A stretch of DNA of 64,000 nucleotides. Origin: Liriodendron chinense (taxonomy: Eukaryota > Streptophyta > Magnoliopsida > Magnoliales > Magnoliaceae). The stretch lies in assembly GCA_003013855.2 (NCBI GenBank), contig ML058587.1:1-64000 (forward strand), given 5' to 3'. A program made the position numbers and the translations under genes. Shown here one piece after another: positions 9,613 to 19,714 of the stretch. Numbering within the stretch: position 1 is the first letter of the stretch; each line of letters opens with the position of its first letter. A model generated the notes under the pieces. It was not told the origin of the DNA. It made no database searches and saw only the letters and a program-made list of their open reading frames with translations.

Positions 9613-10362
9613 CTCAACAACAGGCCAAAAACCTGTGAAGGACCGGCTATGCCGACAGGTCTTGTCCAGACCCTGAAAGATACGGGTCAAGATAGCCCCA
9701 TTCCAGTTATAGGGGTGATGAAGATCCTCGACTAAACGAAGAAATTTGGGGTCAACTCTCTCATTCGCATGGTAGAAAAGAAAGGATCCAAAAGCATAAG
9801 TAATCATAGCCCGCACTTTGTGGAGGGCCTCTCGCTCGGTGGTGGGGATGACGGAGGCAAAACTGTTGTAGAACCATCGCATCTTCACTTGATGGCCTTG
9901 GAATTCACCCTCGGGTGGGACGTCACCGACAAGCCGTAGCCAGTCGGTGGAAGTGAGAGGAGCTAGAGAGCTGACTTGAGGAACAATTGTCCCATGAAAC
10001 GGGAAGCCTATCTGCATGTAAATGTCCAAGGGGGTTATTCCCCATTCTCCACAAGGGAGCTGAAAGGTGTGGGTCTCATCCCGCCACCTCTCACAAAGGG
10101 CCGCGAGCATCATGCGGTTAGCATCGTTATTGTGGAAACATAGGGTGAGGAGGCCAGCAAAAGGAGTACCATCCAGTACTCGTTCAAGCAAGGGCTGTGG
10201 ATCCTTCATCCAGTCGTCCCAGTGATCCCTGGTACCTCGACCCTTGATAGCGGGAAGAGGTTGATGCTCCATAGCTAAGGAACACATGTGGTCCCCTCGG
10301 CGGACGATGAAGGCGGGATCATCTTCGTCAATCACTCGGTGACCTCTGGCACCATCCGCCAT

Positions 10363-12904
10363 TGAATCCTACAAGCTTGGCAAGGTAAGTCCCTATCCCT
10401 TACCCGTTAAAATCCAAATTATCATCTAGGAAACCCATGGGATTGGACTCACATTCAAATGCAAAATCTAAAGTCCAACTCCATGTGTCACTTAGGATAT
10501 GTGTTGAGCTCATTGGAAAAAGTAAGGCCCACCTTAAAGAAGGTGGCATGGCATGCCTTAGGCAAGAAAGTCCATCATCTAAAGACACATTTTGGACAAC
10601 AAATGCACTCAAGTGCCATGAGATCAACAAAGGATAAGAATCCCACTTCACATGAGAAGTCCCTCTTCAAAGTCCATATGTGGCCAAGGATTGATCCACT
10701 TTCATGCCAAGGCCATGTTTCTCACTTAAGATGTTCCCATCTTTTTACACACATGCATGGACAAGTGGGGGGTAGAAAGGAAACGGGCCCCCAAGAGCAA
10801 CCCAAATGCCTCATCCCAATGGATTGAAGAGAGCACATAGCCCACTTTGAAGAATATGAGGACCCATTCATGGGTTAACCATGGGCAACTTTATGTGCCT
10901 CATCTTGATGAAAATTTTGACCATGAAAATGCAACAAGGAGGTCTACCCACAAACATATGGAATCAAAGAGGCTAATGGTAAAATTTTGATGCACATAAC
11001 CCACATGAGGAGTCAAAGTTGGAAATGCCCATGTAAAGGCAAGTTTGGGCAACTTATGTGCACCAATTTCTTTACCAAAAAGGGAGACCATTTGAGCACA
11101 AGAAGGCATGGCTTGATAAGTCACCCAACCATCATGAAAATGGATAAGAATGGTACACATAGCCCACTTGAAGATCAAAATCCGAAATGTCCCAAGGCAT
11201 GGGACAAAAATGGGCAACTTATGGGTATCATTCTTTCCCACAAATTCAAAGAAAAACCACTCATATTTAAAATGATGATGGAATGACCCACCAAGCCCCA
11301 AAGAAAGGATCAAGGAGCTATATGGTTGTATGGATAGCTCACTTGAGGATCATCCATTCGAGATTGATAACATTAGAGGGAAACTCTTGAGAACCACATT
11401 CCTACCACAAAGAAAACCATTTGAACTTAGTGAGATTGTGGGAACAATTCACTCATGGGACTTGTAGATGGTCAAGTAACTCAAGTCCTCCATCCATTAA
11501 AGAAAAGAGCATGAAAAGAAAAAACCCACATGGACAAAGTGTAGTGGTGCACACATTGGTCCAAAGGAATCCAAATTTCAATGAGGACCCAAAAGCCCAT
11601 CTACGTATAGAGACTCCAAGGAGCCCACTACACCTTGTACAAGGATGTACATCATAATCAAGAAATGATGGAAGAGTTGGGCTACTTGTCCATATAGGCC
11701 CAACTAGGAAATCTAGCCCACTTGAGATCCAAATGAAGAATGGGCTAGTCATCTTGGTCCATACACATGTGAAGAAAGATGGGGTCACTCAAAGTGAGCC
11801 CCATGAGCTCAAAACTTGAGATGGGCCCTACCATGCCCATGGGCCCAAGTCTTGGAAAAAAGATGAAAAGAAAAGAGAATTCCAAGGGAAATGACAAGAG
11901 AAAGAAAGTAAGAAGGAGCCCAAAATGAAGCATTGGGCCCACCAAATACACTAAGGGCCATGACTTCACTTTGAGCCCATTTGATACATATGAAGAGAGG
12001 CCCAACTCCCATGAAAAAGATAGAGTATTTTGCCATGCACACTTGATGACATGGCAAAATCACCCTTTACATGCACATGAAGGGAGTGTGAAAAGAAGAA
12101 AGAAAAATGAAGTGGAGAGCTTGCAATGTCCCTCTCCATGCACCACCTTTGAAAAAGACTTGAGATCTAGAAAAAGGCCAAGAATGCTTGGGCCCACCTT
12201 CACACTTCTTGGAATAGCTACATGGAAAAAGAAAAGAGTCGTGAAAAGAGACAATGAAGAAGGAAAAGGATAAGAAAAGAGAAAGGAAGTGGTCCATACC
12301 TTTACCACTCACCAAAGAAGGACCACCTTGCTGTCCCAAAATGTCTCTAAGGGTCACCACTTGAAAAGAGCAAAGGACCACCAAAGAAGAGAGAGAAAAC
12401 TTGAAGAAAGAGAGAGTATGAGAGAGAAGAGAGAGATTGCACGTTTGAGGGGGCAAGGGTGCCCCATGTTATATAGAAAAGGGGAGGGCACCCTTTTACC
12501 CAACCCACTGAAGAGACCAGGAGGCAGAGACCGTCCGGGCGGCCCATGGGAGGCCGTCCTAGCCCCTACCTACATGAAACGACCTCCCTCCCCCTCTCCT
12601 TGGGAAGAACTCCTCCTTGGGAAGGGTGGTTGCAAGTGAATCTTGTACCTCCATGTAAGAATGAAGTGATGGAAGAGAATGCTGAGAAAAAGGAAGAAAT
12701 CTCACCAAAATCTCACCTCATGAGAAATGGGTGAGAAATTGGGTTGATGATGTGGAAAAGTTCCATGGAATTCTCAAAGAAAAGAAAGGAAAATTTGACT
12801 TGGTCAAACAATGATTTCAACCATCCAAAGGCATGACCAGATGATCCAAACCATTTCCAAGAAGAATCCCAAGAATCTCCACCCTTGATTACTGTTCACA
12901 TGAA
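10363..12904. other. Non-coding spacer upstream of antisense gene A
   Basis: No credible gene. The sequence is built of degenerate copies of phrases such as GCCCACTTGA, GGGCAACTTATG and AAGGCATGG at irregular spacing (10,680-11,800), which looks like an old tandem array. Short plus-strand frames here are Lys-rich and not conserved-looking. Near 12,471-12,478 the minus strand reads CTATATAAC, a possible TATA box for antisense transcription, with a GC-rich block (12,533-12,560) about 60 bases upstream of it on that strand. Confidence 0.5.
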
Positions 12905-12911
12905 CAGTTTT

Positions 12912-14300
12912 GGTCCGAAGACCTTAAACTACGTCGGGATCGACATCCCGAGAGATTTTCAATAAAAGCCGGTATCGGTCTTGATCGCTCGAATTAAGAT
13001 CCGACGACACCGAGTACTTTAAAAAAAAATAAAAAAAAATAAAAAAAAATGTCTTTCCTGTTTTGTGCAGTACTGGTCCGAAGACCTTAAACTACGTCGG
13101 GATCAAGATCCCGAGGGATTTTCAATAAAAACCGACATCAGTTTGGATCGAATCAAGACCCGACGATCTCGGATATTTTCAGAAAACTAGAAAAATATAT
13201 ACATCACCTGTACAAAATTTGGTCCGAAGACCTTAAACTACGTCGGGATCAAGATTCCGAGGGATTTTCAATAAAAACCGGTATCGGTCTTCTTCAAGAT
13301 CTGGTGGCTCCGGACATTTTCTAAAAAAAAAAAAAATGTGATTTCCAGCACTCGCTTGAACAGTTTTGGTCCGAAGACCTTAAACTACGTCGGGATCAAG
13401 ATCCCGAGGGATTGTCAATAAAACCGGCATCGGTCTTCTTCAAGATCTGGTGGCTCCGGACATTTTCTAAAAAACAAAAAAATATATTTATGCATTTTCA
13501 GCACTTGCATGTACATATTTTTGGTCCGAAGACCTTAAACTACGTCGGGATCAACATCCCGCGGGATTTTAATAAAAACCAGCATCGATCCCAGTCTTTA
13601 AGACCAACATCGGATGATTTGGATCATTTCGAAAAAACAAAAAAATATATCACCAGCCCCTCTTTTAAAGTTTTTGGGTCCGAAGACCTTAAACTACGTT
13701 GGGATCAATATCCCGAGGGATTTTCAATAAAAACCGGTATCGATCTTGATCAAGATCCGCTGACACCGGACATTTTCCAAAAAAAAAAAAAAGTGTTTGT
13801 CCCTTTTGTACAGTTTTTGGTCCGAAGACCTTAAACTACGTCGGGAACAAAATCCTGAGAGATTTCCAATAAAAACCAGTGTCAATCCTGACCGTTCAAA
13901 ATTGAGATTTTATGACCTGGAACAGTTTTCGAAAAATCACAAAAAAGAATGTATTTTCAGCATGTACATATTTACGGTCCGAAGACCTTAAACTACACTG
14001 GGATTAGTTTCTCGAGGGACCTTTCTCGCTTTTAACAAAAACCGACATCGATCCCAGCCATTCGAGCCAGGATCTGATAACCCGGAACATTTCTAAAAAT
14101 ACCAAAAAGATTTCAAGTTTTCCATAAAAACCAGCATCAACCTCGGTTACCCGAGTTAAAATCTGAAACTTTTTCCAAAAAACACAAAAAAAAAATGATT
14201 CACCAAAAATTTCAACTGCACAAATTCATCCCCAGTGGTCCGAAGACCTAAAACTACACTAGGATTAACTTCTCGGGGGCTTTCTTTCCTAACCTGTTCC
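12912..14300 (+). repeat. Hairpin-bearing tandem repeat, about 150-bp unit
   Basis: The unit head GGTCCGAAGACC occurs at 12912, 13075, 13221, 13368, 13523, 13677, 13819, 13976 and 14237; spacing is 142-163 bp apart from the last gap, where one unit lost its head. The head is itself a GGTC/GACC hairpin with a CGAA loop. Just downstream each unit has a second inverted repeat around GGGATC-GATCCC, then AATAAAAACC, and an A-rich spacer of variable length. Later units are more diverged. Tandem repeats in the 3' untranslated region are a known source of satellites in Tat/Ogre elements, and this array is in that place. Confidence 0.88.
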
Positions 14301-14815
14301 AGACATGGCTGACACTTGATCGTACGGGTGTCTGGAATCTTCTAAACAGGTAAGGGCTGAGGTGGGCAGAACTCCGCAATCCTGTTCGTGTTGAACGCAC
14401 CGTGATAGACAACCTTGATTTGGAAGTCGCTGTTGAATCTGACGGATGTTCCCTGTTCCTAAAACTCATGAAGGGGATTAAGGCTGTTAGAAGGTGGAGC
14501 GCACCCTCACGGAATTGTGAGCAACGTAAGGCCCCAAACTGGATTGACTAAGGGAAATGTGAGGATGTGGCTCATTTTGTGGCCGAAGGAGTCCGTCGGA
14601 CGATACGTGGTCTATGTGCATTGCACATGAGGAACAGGCAACTTTGTGGGTGTGTTGACTGAAAACCCTCAAAATCTCCTCATCCGAAGATGTAAAACTA
14701 CGGCACTTAACTGTGTGAGATTCGTCTTGCTCGCTGACGTAAAATGGATCGGGTGCCTTACCAGCAGTAGAAGCTGGAAGTGGATGAAAATTCCATACTT
14801 TTCCTTGCATTTCAG

Positions 14816-15035
14816 AAAAATCACAAAATGCCAAAAACATTGCAAAATCACCTTTTCAAAAATCACAAAAATATTTCCCTTGCTTTCAACAAAACATTGT
14901 CAAAAATTACAAAAATATTTCCCTCGCTTTCAATCCAAATATTGCCAAAAATCACAGAAAATATTTCCCTTACTTTCAAAGAAAATATTTCGAAAATTAC
15001 AAAAAATATTTCCTGTGTTTTCAATAAACCGATCT
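14816..15035 (+). repeat. A-rich tandem repeat, about 50-bp unit
   Basis: Four to five copies of a unit like AAAATCACAAAAATATTTCC followed by CTTRCTTTCAA. A related phrase returns near 15,070 and 15,680. Coding capacity is an artefact of the low complexity. Confidence 0.7.
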
Positions 15036-15960
15036 CTATCCTGACCACTCAGGTAAAGATTCGGACCACATATTTACAAAAAATCACAAAAATTGTCAGT
15101 ATCCCCAGCACTACACTTCAGGAGTCTTGAACTCCGCTCACTTCACAGTATGGGATGACGGATCCAATCGCCGGCAAATTGGAATCTTGACCAAAACGGG
15201 CAACCAAACACCATCTCAATCACACGTATGCCCAGAAGAACATCTTGAAGTCGAATAATATCCTCGTACATTCTCATTAGCAAAGAAACAGCATCTTGGG
15301 ACGATGGACCTGATCGATTACGGGTCGGGATCTTGACCAACCCACTGACCAAACATCCGTATTAAAAAGGAAAATCCCCAGGGGAGCACAACCCCGCAAG
15401 CAATAAGCTCAAAATTCTCTGCACCCATAGCAAAAGCAAAATCATCAAACTGAAAGAGAATGAGCCAAGCCATGCATTCATCATGCATCTCCATGCATTA
15501 GCATCCATCGCATCAATCATCATGTTTACCTGCTTTCAAAATAAAGTCGGTTAGCCAAAGACCCCACAGGCATCCCTAGTGGAGGCACGTGCAGACCAGA
15601 TTTCCATTTTAAAAAGACAAAAAAAATATTTCTATTCGTAAATAAAAACCCCACGGAGTATCGCTCCCCAGAGTGAGTATTTTTTCAAAAATCCAAAAAT
15701 ATTTTCCCAGTAGAGCGTTATGCCTCCAAAACACCAGGAGATCTTCCATATCTCTGGGTAGGAGCCAACGCAAAAATCAAATAAGATCCGATGTCTCGCG
15801 GTTTCCCCGGAGACCATCGGATCCAATGCACTCAAAGTACGGTCGAACTGAACTCCAATGTCAGTGCGGTCGTACCACATGCCAAGATACAAAAGATGAA
15901 AGCCAAAAGGCTTGGTCAAAGAAACCATTTGAACAGGTGGAAACGATGAATTGTAACCCA
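15036..15960. other. Non-coding part of the element's 3' region
   Basis: No gene seen. It holds isolated fragments resembling the A-rich units (near 15,080 and 15,690) and otherwise unique sequence leading into the 457-bp repeat block. Confidence 0.5.
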
Positions 15961-17330
15961 AGTATCGAAATCAGCAGATCGGGTGGAAAGAATTCACCCG
16001 CACATACCTAGGCGTGGATGCCTGAAGTACCTTGACTGAGTCCAAGTCGGCGTAGTAGAATCCCGTAAGACTATCTGACGCAGGGCGTCTAACCACTTTG
16101 ACAGTCAAGCGAAACAAGTACTCCTGGAGTGATCTGGGAAAACATCAAACATCACACAATCAGTCTCAGGGTCAGCAACCTCGTAAGACTAGCGGACGCA
16201 GAGGCTCTGCTGTACCTTTCCGATGTTAGTACCGATCGGGAATGAAAGGGTTGCGATTGGGTACCCAGGTTGCAGCGCATGCAGGGACAATCGCAACGTT
16301 TTCTCCAAACTCTCGCGGTATGTGCGAGTTATCAATTTCCAGACAATCAACTGACTCAGATACAAAGGACAACAAAGATTCCAGACCACAATCAAGGAAA
16401 GAATGAATTGCAAACCAAGCATCAAAACCAGCGGATCGGGTGGAAAGAGTCCACCCGCACATACCTAGGCGTGGATGCCTGAAGTACCTTGACTGAGTCC
16501 AAGTCGGCGTAGTAGAATCCCGTAAGACTATCTGACGCAGGGCGTCTAACCACTTTGACAGTCAAGCGAAACAAGTACTCCTGGAGTGATCTGGGAAAAC
16601 ATCAAACATCACACAATCAGTCTCAGGGTCAGCAACCTCGTAAGACTAGCGGACGCAGAGGCTCTGCTGTACCTTTCCGATGTTAGTACCGATCGGGAAT
16701 GGAAGGGTTGCGATTGGGTACCCAGGTTGCAGCGCATGCAGGGACAATCGCAACGTTTTCTCCAAACTCTCGCGGTATGTGCGAGTCATCAATTTCCAGA
16801 CAATCAACTGACTCAGATACAAAGGACAACAAAGATTTCAGACCACAATCAAGGAAAGAATGAATTGCAAACCAAGCATCAAAACCAGCGGATCAGGTGG
16901 AAAGAGTCCACCCGCACATACCTAGGCGTGGATGCCTGAAGTACCTTGACTGAGTCCAAGTCGGCGTAGTAGAATCCCGTAAGACTATCTGACGCAGGGC
17001 GTCTAACCACTTTGACAGTCAAGCGAAACAAGTACTCCTGGAGTGATCTGGGAGAACATCGAACATACAATCAATCACAGGGTCAGTAACCTTGTAAGAC
17101 TGTCGACGCAGAGGCTCTGCTGTACCTTTCCGATGTTAGTACCGATCGGGAATGGAAGGGTTGCGATTGGGTACCCAGGTTGCAGCGCATGCAGGGACAA
17201 TTGCAACGTTTTCTCCAAACTCCCGCGGTATGTGCGAGTGATCGGTTTCCAAACGATCAACTGACACAGATGCAAAAGCAAGCAAAGATTTCAGAACATG
17301 ATCTATGAATGACCGGGTCAGAAGTGGGGT
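15961..17330 (+). repeat. Three tandem copies of a 457-bp unit before the LTR
   Basis: The phrase CCTAGGCGTGGATGCCTGAA recurs at 16,007, 16,464 and 16,921, an exact 457-bp period. Copies 1 and 2 are nearly identical by eye; copy 3 differs at more positions and ends early, near 17,310. The block ends about 50 bp before the polypurine tract. The short open frames in it repeat in each copy and look accidental. Confidence 0.92.
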
Positions 17331-17370
17331 GTCCACTCGCTTTGGCATTCGGTTGCACGCAACCTCTGCC

Positions 17371-17383
17371 AAAGAGGGGCATC
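17371..17383 (+). promoter_or_regulatory. Polypurine tract
   Basis: AAAGAGGGGCATC lies immediately before the LTR start TGTAGACACC. This is the expected place for the primer of plus-strand DNA synthesis. Confidence 0.75.
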
Positions 17384-17594
17384 TGTAGACACCCCACCTT
17401 CGGCTACACTGTTGGTAGAGATAGCTGGTTGAATGAAGGACCATACCCCTAAATCCCAAGTCCAAACTCGGCCAAAATCACCCTTGTAAGCCCCATTCCA
17501 TAGCCCAGATCAAGCCTGAACCCACTCAACCCAGTCTTAAACATCAGCCTGAAAAACCCACCAGAAAAAAAGCCAGTCAAAAAATCCCAAAAAA

Positions 17595-17745
17595 GTCAAA
17601 CTCACTAGTCAACCCGCTGAGTTAACCCGCTGAGTCAACCCGTCGAGTCAAAACACCGAGTCAACCCACCGAGTCAACCCGTCGAGTCAAACCACCGAGT
17701 CGACCCACTGGGTCAACTCACTGAGTCGACCAGCGAGTCCAACAG
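17595..17745 (+). repeat. GAGTCAACCC short tandem repeat in the LTR
   Basis: About eight degenerate copies of a 16-20 bp unit around CCGAGTCAACCC, ending shortly before the GC-rich palindrome and TATA box. Its position upstream of the promoter suggests an enhancer-like role, which is inference. Confidence 0.7.
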
Positions 17746-17852
17746 CAGCCCCGAGAGAGCGGCCGTACTCGCTGGAAACCGAGGAGCGGCCGTACGGGCG
17801 GCCCATAGCAGGCCGCCCGGAAAAAATTACGCAAACTGCCACTCTCTGCTGC

Positions 17853-17860
17853 TATAAATA
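17853..17860 (+). promoter_or_regulatory. LTR TATA box
   Basis: TATAAATA followed by a C-rich stretch, about 470 bases into the LTR; likely core promoter of the retrotransposon transcript. Confidence 0.65.
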
Positions 17861-18159
17861 CCCCCCTCCCCTTCTCATTTCAACATCCCTTCAAGTCCAG
17901 TCAGTCCGGGTGCGGTCCGAGTCCTTCTCCACCCCTTAGCCCATTTTTCCACCAAGGAGAGCCCGAGTGAGGAGAGTCTAGCCCTGGTCCAGCCCAGCCT
18001 GACCACTGGTCCAAGCCTCCCAAGCCATCCAAATCTTGATCCAGCCACTCAAAGCCAATCCTTGCGACACCTCCGTCCACCCAGCTACTCTTTTCCAGCA
18101 TCATCTCATTTGCATCTAGCATAAGTGCAACATTTACTTTTCTTCCAACCCCCCTGCTT

Positions 18160-18448
18160 CACTACAAACACTTTGATTATTCAAACACACAGCATGCATC
18201 ATCTGGCATAAAGCACCTGTCAGTTCGAGCGTATGCTCTGGGCTTGCCCGTTGTTGGAACCTGCCCATCAGAAACTCTTACTGTTCAGACCTGCATTCAC
18301 GTACATATCACTATAAGCACTTTGAATATTCAAGCACACAGCATGCATCATCTCGCATAAAGCACCTGTCAGTTCGAGCGTACGCTCTGGGCTTGCCCGT
18401 TGTTGGAACCTGCCCATCAGAAACTCTTACTGTTCAAACCCGCATTCA
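18160..18448 (+). repeat. 149-bp tandem duplication inside the LTR
   Basis: Two copies offset by 149 bp (phrases AGCATGCATCATCT at 18,191 and 18,340; GTTCGAGCGTAYGCTCTGGG in both). They differ at few positions, so the duplication looks younger than the pol decay. Confidence 0.85.
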
Positions 18449-18709
18449 TGCATCATGTCATCCATGAGAATATACGAGGATTAAACTAGACTTTCAAGTA
18501 TCCGATCGATTCTGTGAAGTAGAGACCGTACTTCGGTACGGGCAGTGTGTGGGGTGCTTAACCTCTTCCCACCCTGTAACCGTGATCCCTTACCTTGAAT
18601 CTCTGGCCGCAGATCAACAGGAGTCATTTTAGAGGAAGGAATCTTCGGATTCCCTTCTCTAACGTTTCTACGGGGTCTAGCCGACTGTAGATTCGAAGTA
18701 ACTGGCTAG

Positions 18710-18721
18710 TGGCGACTCTGG
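18710..18721 (+). promoter_or_regulatory. Primer-binding-site-like sequence after the LTR
   Basis: TGGCGACTCTGG begins with the TGG expected opposite the CCA end of a tRNA and immediately follows the LTR. A primer site is expected after a 5' LTR, not a 3' LTR. The following bases to about 18,968 could be leader sequence of a second, truncated element. I cannot name the tRNA with certainty. Confidence 0.5.
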
Positions 18722-18976
18722 TCTTATATAAACTTACTTAAACATATCCAGCTTAACACGACAAGCAAAGGAAGCCCTTGAGAACGAGGCAAGCCAGTGG
18801 CACAAACGGCGATTTCGCACTCACGCATCCTCATCTCCTTCTTTTCCGAAAGGAAAGGGGAAGGGAGAAGAACGTCGTGTGGGAGCGTGGAAAATCGGCG
18901 AGGCTCCACAGCAAGCATGCACTCTTTTCCTATATAATCGTTTCAATTCTGTTTAGGTTACTGTAAGGCTTGTTTG

Positions 18977-19628
18977 TAGGGGTGCGCATGGAACCGGTTA
19001 GTTTGGTTCGATTCGGTTCGATGTGGTTCTGAAGCTCACCGGTTCCGATTTTAAAAATTAAAGAACCGATTAGTTCAGTTTGGTTCTTAGTTTGGAGTTT
19101 TATATAACCGAACTGGACCGTAGAACCGAACAATATAATCAAATTGTGGAATTAAACCTAGAACTTGAAACCGAACTTGGAACCGAACCCTTAAATTGTT
19201 TTCATAGATTGTTTCCGTAAATGTCTTTTTGCACACCTTACACAATAGCTAGGCCATTTATCAAATGGATCACATCACAAATGATTTTTCACGGTGTCTC
19301 TTGATATGTTTGATAGATCTAATGGACGGTTAAGATCAAGCAATTTGCGTGCCCAAGTGGCCCAATGCAATAGGAGAAGTAGATCATTTATTTTTATTAT
19401 TCTTATTAGTCTTAAATCAGTATTAATCTATGTAGAAAAAGGTTAAGTAGGCTAAGCCTAGAACCATGGAATCGAATAAAAACCGAATTGGTCTCAACGG
19501 TTCGGTTCTGGTTCGGTTCTAGGGTGCTAACGGTCCGGTTCCAGTTCCGAATTTTCTAGAACGGTTGGGAATGGTTCGGTTCTAGTTTCACTCTAGAACC
19601 GAACTGAACATAACCGTGTGCACCCCTA
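18977..19628. mobile_element. hAT-type MITE with perfect 8-bp target duplication
   Basis: The ends read TAGGGGTGCGCATGG and, inverted, TAGGGGTGCACACGG. Both sides are flanked by CTTGTTTG (18,969-18,976 and 19,629-19,636), an exact 8-bp duplication as made by hAT transposases. The 652-bp body is non-coding and has many subterminal GGTTCGG and CCGAACC motifs, as expected for transposase binding. It must have been mobilised by an autonomous hAT element elsewhere. Confidence 0.92.
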
Positions 19629-19714
19629 CTTGTTTGAGTGATTAATTACCATGGTAATGTTATGATTTTACCGCTTTGCATGCAAATCACCTTGGGAGGT
19701 GTGCTAATTAACGT

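Larger units (their letters stand above)
8869..10362 (-). pseudogene. Antisense PMD gene A, three exons, one stop codon
   Basis: Exons are 10362-9613, 9537-9373 and 9303-8869, total 1350 bases, all joined in phase 0. The protein would be about 449 residues, a normal PMD size. Exon 1 carries the hallmark H-T-F-Q-L-P-C-G-E-W-G-I-T-P-L-D-I; exon 2 resumes T-C-F-Y-D-H-F-P-H-L-A; exon 3 has F-Q-W-Y-L-G-E-R-L-L-R-Q and ends in an Arg/Asp-rich tail D-D-D-D-Y-V-G-D-L. One in-frame TAG (9450-9448) interrupts exon 2. Alternatively a longer first intron ending at that TAG (165 bp, still in frame) would avoid it but would also remove a conserved segment. The gene lies tail-to-head upstream of gene B, both antisense to the retrotransposon. 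Confidence 0.78.
1..18709 (+). mobile_element. Giant Tat/Ogre-like Ty3/gypsy retrotransposon, 3' part
   Basis: The plus-strand domain order is RT, RNase H, a second RNase H, integrase. The polyprotein ends with the integrase tail near 4100, yet the polypurine tract and LTR only begin near 17,371. That leaves about 13 kb of extra sequence, typical in kind of Tat/Ogre elements: antisense ORFs and tandem repeats between pol and the 3' LTR. The second, archaeal-type RNase H and a candidate intron upstream of RT also fit this lineage. The 5' LTR, gag and most of the protease lie left of the window. Frameshifts and stops in every pol domain show it is not autonomous. The lineage call rests on domain architecture and motif recognition, not on a phylogeny. 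Confidence 0.88.
17384..18709 (+). mobile_element. LTR of the Tat/Ogre-like element
   Basis: The 5' edge is defined by the polypurine tract and TGTAGACACC. A TATA box, TATAAATA, is at 17,853-17,860 and is preceded by a GC-rich palindromic block (17,759-17,820). A GAGTCAACCC-type short tandem repeat lies at 17,595-17,745, and a 149-bp tandem duplication at about 18,160-18,448. The 3' edge is less certain: a primer-binding-site-like TGGCGACTCTGG starts at 18,710, so I end the LTR at 18,709, although the last bases do not show the usual CA. Confidence 0.75.

Noticed and set aside
12912..14300. CRISPR-like array
   Set aside because: Units are 142-163 bp with homologous spacers and decay in one direction; it lies inside a plant retrotransposon.
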